Source of the DNA: an uncultured Dialister sp.
GTDB lineage: Bacteria > Bacillota > Negativicutes > Veillonellales > Dialisteraceae
Direction of reading: 5' to 3'
Assembly (NCBI RefSeq): GCF_900538805.1
Contig: NZ_UPZP01000076.1
Location: 1 to 11,748 of the forward strand
DNA: 11,748 bases
The translations under genes and the position numbers were made by a program. Under the pieces are notes generated by a model that saw only the letters and a list, made by a program, of their open reading frames with translations, ran no database searches and had not been told where the DNA came from. Of this stretch, positions 6,517-11,748 are shown one piece after another. Each line of letters begins with the position of its first letter. The stretch's first letter is position 1.

Positions 6517-6554
6517 TCAGGGGTATTTTGCAGCCTGACCATTGAAGATTCTGT

Positions 6555-6583
6555 AAACCGGGGCTGCCCTGCAGTCCCGGTTT
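6555..6583 (+). terminator. Long hairpin between ppsA and the CBS regulator (partial terminator or processing site)
   Basis: The 13-base arms AAACCGGGGCTGC (6555-6567) and GCAGTCCCGGTTT (6571-6583) pair throughout with one G-U, around a 3-base loop (CCT). Only three T, part of the stem, precede CATACTAC, so the U-tract is poor. It may reduce rather than stop read-through from ppsA, or stabilise the ppsA mRNA 3' end. Confidence 0.6.
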
Positions 6584-6616
6584 CATACTACAGCGAAAAG
6601 CAAGAAAGGAGTCAAC

Positions 6617-7249
6617 ATGCAGCTCACCAGCCGCCAGAAAGAAATTACCCGCATCGTCCGGGAAAACGGCCCCATCACCGGTGAAATGATAGCAGAACGG
6701 CTTCATGTGACCAGAAGCGCCCTCCGCGGCGACCTGGCAGTCCTCCTCTCCGGAGAAGTGATTGCCGCCAGGCGCCGGCTGGGATACTACTACCTGGGCG
6801 GCGGAGAGGATCCTGCAGCCGCAGAAATCCGCTCCTGCACCGCCGAAGCCTGTATGTCCCGCCCTGTCCTTGTAAATGCCGACTCCAATGCCTATGACGC
6901 CGCCGTCCTCCTTTTCACAGAGGACATCGGCACCCTCTTCGTAGGGAAAGAAGACGACGTACTGGGCGTTGTATCCCGGAAAGACCTTTTGAAATCTGCC
7001 ATGGGCAGGGAAGACCTGGCCAAAGTGCCCATTTCCATGGTCATGACATCCCGTTCCAAAATGATATACGCAGAGCCCGACGAAGACATGGTTTCCATTG
7101 CACAGAAACTCATCGATTATGAAATCGACTGCCTCCCCGTAGGCACCTTTAGAGATGTGGACGGAGAAAGGAAATTCCAGCTCAAAGGCCGGATTTCCAA
7201 AACCAATATTACCCGCCTCTTCCTTGAACTGGGACGGGGCAGAAGATAA
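6617..7249 (+). CDS. HTH-CBS transcriptional regulator, CcpN/YqzB type
   Basis: The 210-residue protein has an N-terminal winged-helix DNA-binding domain (about 1-62: SRQKEITRIVRENGPITGEMIAERLHVTRSALRGDLAVL, then wing RRRLGYYYLGG) and two CBS domains (about 75-130 with PVLVNADSNAYDAAVLLF and VLGVVSRKDLLK; about 138-205 with MVMTSRSKMIYAEPDEDM and KGRISKTNITRLF). This is the architecture of Bacillus CcpN (YqzB), which represses gluconeogenic genes and whose CBS pair senses adenine nucleotides. In Bacillus ccpN also lies beside the PpsR homologue yqfL. Here it lies between ppsA and the PpsR gene, supporting control of ppsA through the palindrome at 4022-4039. AAAGGAG lies 6 bases before the ATG. 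Its stop overlaps the ribosome site of the next gene. CcpN is a likely functional match, but orthology was not tested, so no symbol is given. Confidence 0.88.
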   Translation: MQLTSRQKEITRIVRENGPITGEMIAERLHVTRSALRGDLAVLLSGEVIAARRRLGYYYLGGGEDPAAAEIRSCTAEACMSRPVLVNADSNAYDAAVLLFTEDIGTLFVGKEDDVLGVVSRKDLLKSAMGREDLAKVPISMVMTSRSKMIYAEPDEDMVSIAQKLIDYEIDCLPVGTFRDVDGERKFQLKGRISKTNITRLFLELGRGRR

Positions 7250-7261
7250 GGAGGAAAGCCC

Positions 7262-8089
7262 TTGAATAAAATACCGGAAGTCTACGTTGTTTCCGATTCC
7301 CTGGGCGACACGGCGGAAAGCGTGGCCAAAGCCACCATCAGCCAGTTTGATGAAGACATCGACATTGTGCGGGTGCCCTTCATCCGCCATGCGGAACAGA
7401 TTCAGAAAGTCATAGAAGAAGCAGCCCAGCACGGCGCCGTGGTCTGCCATACCCTGGTGAGTCCGGAACTCCGGCAGACCTTTGAAAAAATGGCGGACGC
7501 CAAGAACGTGCGGTACGTGGACATCCTGGGACCCATGATGGACATGGTGGGATCCATTTCCACCACCAAGCCCAGAATGAAACCGGGCATTATCCACAAA
7601 CTGGACGAAGAATACTTCCGTAAAGTGGAAGCCATCGAATTTGCCGTGAAATACGACGACGGCAAGAATCCCGCCGGCTTCTCCAAGGCCGACGTGGTCT
7701 TAATCGGCGTGTCCCGTACATCCAAGACACCGCTGTCCATGTACATGGCCCACAAAAAATACAAAGTAGCCAACCTTCCCCTGGTTCCGGAAGTGCCGCT
7801 GCCGGAAGAAATCTTCCACATCCCGCCTTACCGCATCATCGGCCTCATCATCGATCCCTACAAACTCAACACCATCAGAAGCGAACGAATGAAAGCCCTG
7901 GGCTTCTCCGGCACTGCCAACTACACCGACATTGCCCGCATAGAAGACGAACTCTCCTACGCCAAGGAAGTCATGCGCCAGCTCCACTGCATGGTCATCG
8001 ACGTATCCAACAAGGCCATCGAAGAAACGGCCAGCCGCATCATGGCCATCGTCCAGAGAAATAAAGAACTCTACGGAGACAAATACTGA
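7262..8089 (+). CDS. ppsR: PEP synthase regulatory protein (bifunctional kinase/pyrophosphorylase, DUF299)
   Basis: The 275-residue cytoplasmic protein belongs to the PSRP/DUF299 family. Members inactivate PEP synthase or pyruvate phosphate dikinase by ADP-dependent phosphorylation of a threonine beside the catalytic histidine, and reactivate it by phosphate-dependent pyrophosphorolysis. Visible family marks are the N-terminal VVSDSLGDTAESVAKA, the P-loop-like GVSRTSKTPLSMYMA (149-163), and NLPLVPEVPLP with IIGLIIDPYKLNTIRSERM. Its length is normal. The start is TTG at 7262, set by AAGGAGG at 7248-7254, which overlaps the stop of the CBS regulator; the next internal ATG is deep in the conserved region. 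The 12-base gap implies co-transcription and possibly translational coupling. The target is almost certainly the PEP synthase upstream, since no PPDK is in the window. A strong terminator follows. Confidence 0.95.
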   Translation: MNKIPEVYVVSDSLGDTAESVAKATISQFDEDIDIVRVPFIRHAEQIQKVIEEAAQHGAVVCHTLVSPELRQTFEKMADAKNVRYVDILGPMMDMVGSISTTKPRMKPGIIHKLDEEYFRKVEAIEFAVKYDDGKNPAGFSKADVVLIGVSRTSKTPLSMYMAHKKYKVANLPLVPEVPLPEEIFHIPPYRIIGLIIDPYKLNTIRSERMKALGFSGTANYTDIARIEDELSYAKEVMRQLHCMVIDVSNKAIEETASRIMAIVQRNKELYGDKY

Positions 8090-8096
8090 TAGAAGA

Positions 8097-8132
8097 AGAC
8101 TGCAGAGCCTAAAACTCTGCAGTCTTTCTTTC
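8097..8132 (+). terminator. Intrinsic terminator after the PpsR gene
   Basis: The perfect 11-base stem AGACTGCAGAG (8097-8107) / CTCTGCAGTCT (8115-8125), with a 7-base loop, is followed by a T-rich tail TTCTTTC. It closes the ppsA-regulator-PpsR unit. Confidence 0.88.
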
Positions 8133-8298
8133 CCTCTGAACCCTTTTCAGCAGCCCGCGGCGAAGCCGTGCCCTCCTTTTTATTTGCGGCGTCAGCCGCC
8201 ACCACAACCCTCGGCCCATATGGCCGTCAAACCTGAGAACCCTCTGGCCCGGCAGGGCCGTCAATCTTAAGAACCATTAGCGCCCAAGGACGCTAACT
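8133..8298. repeat. GAACCC/hairpin repeat block upstream of tRNA-Gly
   Basis: No gene is visible in this stretch. It contains TCTGAACCC; hairpin GCGGC-GAA-GCCGT (8157-8169) with a T-rich TTTTTATTTG after it; hairpin GCGGC-GTCA-GCCGC (8186-8199); CCACCACAACCC; hairpin GGCC-CATAT-GGCC (8213-8225) plus GTCAA; AGAACCCTCT; hairpin GGCCC-GGCA-GGGCC (8246-8259) plus GTCAA; TCTTAAGAACC; and hairpin TTAGCG...CGCTAA (8277-8296). The GGCC-hairpin-GTCAA unit also occurs at 154-172. Confidence 0.65.
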
Positions 8299-8303
8299 CC
8301 TAC

Positions 8304-8332
8304 TGGCAAAAGGCGCCGGAATATGATATGAT
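8304..8332 (+). promoter_or_regulatory. Possible promoter of tRNA-Gly
   Basis: TATGAT at 8327-8332 (also at 8322-8327) lies about 17-22 bases before the mature tRNA 5' end. TGGCAA (8304-8309), 17 bases upstream, is a weak -35 box. Position supports it more than sequence does. Confidence 0.35.
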
Positions 8333-8348
8333 TAAAAAGTACCTAAAT

Positions 8349-8422
8349 GCGGGTGTAGTTCATCGGTAGAACGCCAGCTTCCCAAGCTGGACAGGAGGGT
8401 TCGACTCCCTTCATCCGCTCCA
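8349..8422 (+). tRNA. tRNA-Gly, anticodon CCC, encoded CCA end
   Basis: A full cloverleaf can be drawn. The acceptor stem is GCGGGTG/CATCCGC with one G-U, the D arm GTTC...GAAC, and the anticodon stem CCAGC/GCTGG with loop TTCCCAA giving anticodon CCC. The variable loop has 4 bases, and the T arm is GAGGG-TTCGACT-CCCTT. Discriminator T (8419) is usual for bacterial tRNA-Gly, followed by encoded CCA at 8420-8422. It stands alone, with its own terminator 11 bases downstream, and should decode GGG codons. Confidence 0.95.
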
Positions 8423-8432
8423 GACGATGAGA

Positions 8433-8462
8433 AGAACCTTGCAGAAGGTTCTTTTTTTATTT
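8433..8462 (+). terminator. Intrinsic terminator after tRNA-Gly
   Basis: The stem AGAACCTT (8433-8440) / AAGGTTCT (8445-8452), with loop GCAG, is followed by TTTTTTATTTT. Its GAACC/GGTTC arms resemble the repeat-derived terminator at 11388-11408. Confidence 0.9.
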
Positions 8463-8520
8463 TCAATAAATATTTACAATATTTACTTATATCAAGCTTA
8501 TAAAAAATATACATTTCTAT

Positions 8521-8548
8521 TTGCAATAATTACCTGAAGTAATTTAAT
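8521..8548 (+). promoter_or_regulatory. Probable promoter with dyad, upstream of the small secreted protein
   Basis: TTGCAA (8521-8526) and TTTAAT (8543-8548), 16 bases apart, form a reasonable sigma-70-type promoter at the end of an unusually AT-rich stretch (8453-8598). An inverted repeat AATTAC-CTGAA-GTAATT (8528-8544) fills the spacer and could bind a regulator. Confidence 0.5.
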
Positions 8549-8598
8549 ACTCTAAACAGCCAATTCATTGACTTCATGAAAGAAGTAGGTAGATAGAA

Positions 8599-8892
8599 AT
8601 GAAAAAAGTAACCATGGCTCTCGCAGCTGCAGGAATTGCGCTTTCCTGCATTTCCATGGGCGTTCAGGCCGCTGACGGCACCGCCGCAGGGGATCCGGGA
8701 AGAGACTGGCGCATTGCCCTTTACAACGCAGAAAAGAAAGGACAGCCCGACCAGAACCAGGACATCCACCTCACCGCCCAGGAAAAGGCAGATGTGGAAT
8801 CCAATAAGGACGCTGTACAGAAAGCGGATGTGAATGACGTACACCAGCAGGGCAGGGATTGGAGAATTGCCCTGAAAAACGCAGGCAAATAA
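8599..8892 (+). CDS. Small secreted protein with duplicated GRDWRIAL motif
   Basis: I do not recognise the family. The 97-residue precursor has a classic Sec signal peptide: KK near the start, a hydrophobic core (MALAAAGIALSCISMGV) and a VQA-AD cleavage site after about residue 24. The mature part of about 73 residues is hydrophilic and contains GRDWRIALYNAEK at 34-46 and GRDWRIALKNAGK at 85-97, the second copy ending the protein. Between them lies a charged helical-looking segment (LTAQEKADVESNKDAVQKADVND). The duplicated Trp/Arg motif suggests binding to a repeated surface or to a partner; that is inference. It has a weak ribosome site (AGGTAG), its own promoter and a very strong terminator, so it is probably transcribed alone. 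A lipoprotein is unlikely because SCISM lacks a proper lipobox context. It should be exported to the periplasm or cell surface. Confidence 0.85.
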   Translation: MKKVTMALAAAGIALSCISMGVQAADGTAAGDPGRDWRIALYNAEKKGQPDQNQDIHLTAQEKADVESNKDAVQKADVNDVHQQGRDWRIALKNAGK

Positions 8893-8922
8893 TTGATATT
8901 TCTTATTTATATACCCTGACTG

Positions 8923-8972
8923 AAAAGGAGCCATGGAAAATGGGAATCATTTTTCATGGCTCCTTTTTCTTT
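8923..8972 (+). terminator. Very strong terminator after the small secreted protein
   Basis: The 20-base arms at 8923-8942 and 8948-8967 (core AAAAGGAGCCATG / CATGGCTCCTTTT) pair with a single G-U around loop GGAAT. The T-run lies at the end, and an A-run on the left arm would let it act in both directions. Confidence 0.92.
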
Positions 8973-9053
8973 CCCCTGTTTCCCGCACATTTTCCAAATG
9001 ACAGCAGCAAGGTTTGCGCCTTTTTCCTGCCGCCTTTCTGCTATGGACAAGGC

Positions 9054-9114
9054 TTGTTTACGTATTCCTTAAAGTGTATAATGAAAACGTAGTAGTTATA
9101 AAACGAATCGTTTT
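9054..9114 (+). promoter_or_regulatory. Promoter of the diguanylate cyclase gene with downstream palindrome
   Basis: A perfect TATAAT lies at 9077-9082, with TTGTTT (9054-9059) as a partial -35 box, 17-base spacer. Downstream at 9100-9114 is the palindrome AAAACGA-A-TCGTTTT, between the expected transcription start and the ATG at 9134. It could be an operator or form a short leader hairpin followed by T's. Confidence 0.6.
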
Positions 9115-9133
9115 TTACTGAAAGGCCGGAATC

Positions 9134-10915
9134 ATGATGATGAGCAGAATCAGGGAAATGATACAATCACTGAGCTTACCCATCATGATAGTCGGTCTTT
9201 TTTTGACGCTCTGCCTTGACTTTTTCCTCTATGACAACCATCGCCGCATGGATGGGGAAGTATTTACGCCCTATGCCATCCATCGTCTGGAAGGCATTGA
9301 CAACCTGGTGAACTGGTGGGATGTGGTGACCAGGCTCATGGCATCCAAGCTGGAGCATGATGCGCCGGCCTACATGACCCATCCCCTGGAAGCACAGATG
9401 GTGATGGCCATGAATCCCATGATTCGCAGTATCCAGATACTGCCGGAAAAGGGGGAGCCCCTTATTATTACAGCGGAAAATTCACGAAAGGTGGATTTTG
9501 AAAGCCTTATGAAAGGGCATCTGAAGAAAGCGGCGGACACGGCCCGTCGGGAAAACCGGCTGGTGCTTCTTGACTCCGTGGACGTGGGGCTTTCCCACAA
9601 GATGATGGTGCTTGTGCGCCCCGTATTCCGGCATGGAGTGCCGGAGGAGGGCAGCTTCTGGGGGTACATCGTCTTTGCCGTGGACCAGAGGGAAGTGATG
9701 AGCCGTACCAATATTTCCAACCTGGGAAAACAGAAGCTCGATTATACCCTTTATCATAAAAACAGCTGGGAAGAGGAGCCCCATCTGGTGAAGGAGCTGG
9801 GCCGTACGGAAGAAGGAAATCCCCATGCGGAACGGGTCATTGCAGGGGACATGTGGACCATCATCCTTCGGCCCCAGGGAAGCAATGTGAACTGGATGCT
9901 TCTCTTCTTCGCCACTGTGTCGGGCATTTCCCTCTCTGCCATGATTTCCTTCCTCTTCCGTAAAAACGGCATCCTCAAGAAGGCAAATGGCGCCCTGAAG
10001 TTAAGCGGCGGCAGGGATCCATTGACCGGCGTGTACAACCGTAAAGGCGGCGACGGGGCAGTGGCGGACTACCTGAAGGCCCATGCCGGAAAGAAGGCCA
10101 TGGTTATCGCCCTGGATATCGACAATTTCAAACTGGTAAACGATGTATACGGCCACAGCGTAGGCGATGAAGCCCTGAAAACCCTGGTGAGGGACATGAA
10201 AGAAATCTTCGGGGAAAAATCCATTATCACCCGAAACGGCGGTGACGAATTCGTCCTCTTCCACCCCTACGAAGACTTCAGCCTGGTGACGAAGGCCATG
10301 GATGATTTCACCAGAAATCCCCATACCTTCAAGGCCGGAGACAGGGAAGTGAAATTCTACGCCTCCCTTGGCTGCGCCGCCTATCCGGAGCAGGGAGACT
10401 CCTACGGCAGCCTCTGCATCCGCGCCGACTATGCCCTCTACGGAGCCAAGCTGAATGGCAAGGCAGGCTGGCGGCAGTTTGACGACACCATTTCCGTCAC
10501 CGACAAAAGAAGCCAGTTCGGCTTCAACCTCACCGACGTGGCGGACCACCTCCCCGGCGGCATTCTGGTGCTGAGAGCCACGGAAAAAGAAGAAATCCTC
10601 TTCGCCAACAAAGTGATGGTGGACCTTCTGGAATGTGACGACTACGAAGACTTCATGAAATACACCGGCGGCAATTTCCTTTCCGTCATCCACCCCGGCG
10701 ACGCAGGTCCCATGCAAAAGGAATTACACCGCCAGCTGGACGAAAAGGACAATGCAGAACACATCGACTTCCTATCCTTCCGCATGATAACTAAAAAAGG
10801 AAATATCATCGAAGTGGATGATAGTGCCCGGAAATTCACCAATCCCTTCTACGGAGAACTGTACTACGTCTACCTCTATAAAAGAGGGGACCGGCTGAAA
10901 ATGATGGGGAATTAG
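9134..10915 (+). CDS. Membrane diguanylate cyclase: CHASE-like sensor, GGDEF, C-terminal PAS
   Basis: The 593-residue inner-membrane protein should make cyclic di-GMP from two GTP in response to an outside signal. TM1 is at about 15-34. An extracytoplasmic domain follows (about 35-252), resembling CHASE in layout (RRENRLVLLDSVDVG, MMVLVRPVFRHG, SFWGYIVFAVDQREVM). TM2 is at about 253-275. The GGDEF domain begins DPLTGVYNRKGG (295-306) and has an intact NGGDEF (368-373), D328/D330 in ALDIDNFK, and LGCAAYPEQG. The RxxD inhibitory site expected just before it is absent (GEKS in its place). Residues about 465-585 look like a PAS domain (LPGGILVLRATEKEEILFANK, FLSVIHPGD), and the protein ends directly after it; a PAS behind GGDEF without EAL is unusual. 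A spaced AAAGG precedes the first of three consecutive ATG codons. It is transcribed alone. Confidence 0.9.
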   Translation: MMMSRIREMIQSLSLPIMIVGLFLTLCLDFFLYDNHRRMDGEVFTPYAIHRLEGIDNLVNWWDVVTRLMASKLEHDAPAYMTHPLEAQMVMAMNPMIRSIQILPEKGEPLIITAENSRKVDFESLMKGHLKKAADTARRENRLVLLDSVDVGLSHKMMVLVRPVFRHGVPEEGSFWGYIVFAVDQREVMSRTNISNLGKQKLDYTLYHKNSWEEEPHLVKELGRTEEGNPHAERVIAGDMWTIILRPQGSNVNWMLLFFATVSGISLSAMISFLFRKNGILKKANGALKLSGGRDPLTGVYNRKGGDGAVADYLKAHAGKKAMVIALDIDNFKLVNDVYGHSVGDEALKTLVRDMKEIFGEKSIITRNGGDEFVLFHPYEDFSLVTKAMDDFTRNPHTFKAGDREVKFYASLGCAAYPEQGDSYGSLCIRADYALYGAKLNGKAGWRQFDDTISVTDKRSQFGFNLTDVADHLPGGILVLRATEKEEILFANKVMVDLLECDDYEDFMKYTGGNFLSVIHPGDAGPMQKELHRQLDEKDNAEHIDFLSFRMITKKGNIIEVDDSARKFTNPFYGELYYVYLYKRGDRLKMMGN

Positions 10916-10940
10916 TGAGCTGTAAAATCCTGCGGGTTGT

Positions 10941-11265
10941 AGTCCCACCGCTTGGCACCCCACTTCGCGGTGGGACTAGGAATGTTGAACAGTTGTGTCG
11001 TATGTCTCTGCAGGAAAGCATAGAGAGACTTTATTCTGCCCCCCTGAATAGGGGTGGCAAGTGAGACGCTTTCCCGTGGATGCACAGCGAACACATTTTG
11101 AAGGAGCGCCAGCGACGCGCAAAATGTAGTGAGTCGTTTCCCCTTTAGGGGGAAGTCCGGCGCAGCCGGATAGGGTGGCTGTGGAGGTCCTGCATAGGAC
11201 CTCCAAGTCAGCCGAAGTTGGCCCTTAGCCTGCCCATAAAAGGGCCTACCTTTTGGTCGGCTGAC
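10941..11265. repeat. Dense hairpin region, apparently non-coding
   Basis: At least six stems lie in about 325 bases: AGTCCCACCGC/GCGGTGGGACT (10941-10977, 11 pairs), a CCCC/GGGG stem near 11040-11054, ACATTTTG/CAAAATGT (11093-11127), TTCCCC-TTTA-GGGG(G)AA (11138-11154), TCCGGC-GCA-GCCGGA (11156-11170), TGGAGGTCCT-GCAT-AGGACCTCCA (11182-11205, 10 pairs) and GGCCCTT/AAGGGCC near 11220-11246. Reverse-strand open frames of 153 and 76 codons cross it, but they have no ribosome site and are dictated by the palindromes. It may be a dispersed repeat or a structured RNA; no promoter was found for it. Confidence 0.5.
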
Positions 11266-11327
11266 CGATGTCAGCGGCCAATCACCGAAACAGTAAATAT
11301 CGAAAATAACACAAACCTCAAAACTGC

Positions 11328-11410
11328 CCGCCGAAAGGCGGCCTATAAAACTGCGCCGAAGGCGCCACCACACCCTCTGAACCCTTTGAACCCAAAAGGT
11401 TCTTTTTTAT
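11328..11410 (+). repeat. GAACCC/hairpin module ending in a terminator
   Basis: In order: CCGCC-GAAA-GGCGG hairpin, CTATAAAACT, GCGCC-GAA-GGCGC hairpin, CACCACACCC, TCTGAACCC, then GAACC-CAAAA-GGTTC (11388-11402) with six T after it. This has the same parts as 3843-3958, but the last GC hairpin is replaced by a terminator whose left arm is the GAACCC unit itself. It may end transcripts coming from the cyclase gene, which has no other clear terminator. Confidence 0.65.
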
Positions 11411-11508
11411 TGCCCGAAAAGAGCATAAACCCCACGGTTCCTACTCCCTCACCAGGTGAGAATTCTTATCTTTGGATTTTTAAGCTATGATACATGCAGG
11501 AAGTACTT

Positions 11509-11580
11509 ATTTCATGCTTCTGAAGCATGAAATTTTATAAAAACAAAGCATTGGATATGGATAGGAAATGCTTCTATACT
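11509..11580 (+). promoter_or_regulatory. Promoter with perfect 12-bp palindrome upstream of a tiny ORF
   Basis: ATTTCATGCTTC-T-GAAGCATGAAAT (11509-11533) is a perfect inverted repeat with a one-base centre, typical of a dimeric regulator site. Then TTGGAT (11551-11556) and TATACT (11575-11580), 18 bases apart, form a likely promoter. AGGAGG and an ATG follow at 11611. Confidence 0.6.
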
Positions 11581-11610
11581 ATTTTTGAAATGGGAGGATA
11601 GGAGGAAATC

Positions 11611-11679
11611 ATGAAAGCAAAAATCATTATAGCCCTTTTCCTGCTGCTTATAGGCATGGGTGACTTAGCGGAGCACTGA
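11611..11679 (+). CDS. Possible 22-residue hydrophobic peptide
   Basis: The frame reads MKAKIIIALFLLLIGMGDLA then EH and TGA. An excellent GGATAGGAGGAAATC ribosome site, a promoter and an operator-like palindrome precede it, so translation is likely. The product would be a single membrane helix with a positive N-terminus, similar in form to type I toxin peptides, small membrane regulators or a bare signal sequence; no family is recognised. The TGA is the first three bases of the inverted end (TGATTAATTCAT) of the fold-back repeat, so this may be the 5' stub of a longer secreted or membrane protein cut by insertion of that repeat. The window ends too soon to decide. Confidence 0.5.
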   Translation: MKAKIIIALFLLLIGMGDLAEH

Positions 11680-11748
11680 TTAATTCATAGAGTCTGCTTT
11701 TATAAGAATTTTTATGCACTGCTTCGTCATGGGACTCCTTAAATAGCT
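11676..11748. repeat. Second copy of the fold-back repeat, cut by window end
   Basis: Positions 11687-11748 match 1-62 at 59 of 62 bases in the same orientation. The extra CTGATTAATTCAT at 11676-11688 shows the true left end that is missing in the first copy. It includes one ARG-box-like arm (11705-11718). Confidence 0.85.

Noticed and set aside
6488..7597. 369-codon minus-strand ORF opposite the CBS regulator and PpsR
   Set aside because: It is antisense to two complete conserved genes and has shadow-frame composition.
8859..9092. 77-codon ORF after the secreted protein
   Set aside because: It starts inside the upstream gene, runs through the 20-pair terminator and has no ribosome site.
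10912..11373. 153-codon minus-strand ORF after the cyclase gene
   Set aside because: The frame runs through palindromes, lacks a ribosome site and promoter, and overlaps another open frame on the same strand; no domain recognised.

Overview
This is a bacterial chromosomal window. All protein genes read on the + strand, with strong AGGAGG-type ribosome sites, one TTG start, and long intergenic stretches full of GC-rich hairpin repeats. The gene set (PEP synthase next to a CcpN-type HTH-CBS regulator and a PpsR kinase/pyrophosphorylase, an RluA-type pseudouridine synthase, an NSS sodium symporter, a membrane diguanylate cyclase) and the composition suggest a Firmicute, most likely an anaerobic Negativicutes such as a Dialister-like organism. 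The lineage is inference; there is no rRNA or other firm marker here.

Layout. Positions 1-134 hold most of a fold-back (MITE-like) repeat; its left part recurs at the other end of the window (11677-11748). Positions 314-1697 are a probable three-gene operon: two unrecognised small proteins, then a pseudouridine synthase. Positions 1698-2298 are repeats. Positions 2299-3654 encode a sodium:amino-acid-type symporter with its own terminator. Positions 3687-4000 are repeats. Positions 4012-8089 form a PEP-synthesis control locus: a promoter with an operator-like palindrome, ppsA, a CcpN-like repressor and PpsR, closed by a strong terminator. After more hairpin repeats come a tRNA-Gly(CCC) at 8349-8422, a small secreted protein with a duplicated GRDWRIAL motif at 8599-8892, and a CHASE-like/GGDEF/PAS diguanylate cyclase at 9134-10915. 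The rest is about 700 bases of structured, apparently non-coding DNA ending in a possible 22-residue hydrophobic peptide gene whose stop lies in the second copy of the fold-back repeat.

How it works together. The clearest functional unit is ppsA with its regulators. PpsA makes PEP from pyruvate and ATP. The HTH-CBS protein is the likely transcriptional switch. PpsR is expected to phosphorylate and dephosphorylate a threonine two residues before the PpsA catalytic histidine.

The least explained structure is the repeat system. GAACCC/GGGTTC spacers alternate with short hairpins whose stems differ between copies yet stay paired, in nearly every large intergenic gap. No CRISPR array, prophage, transposase or defence system was seen.
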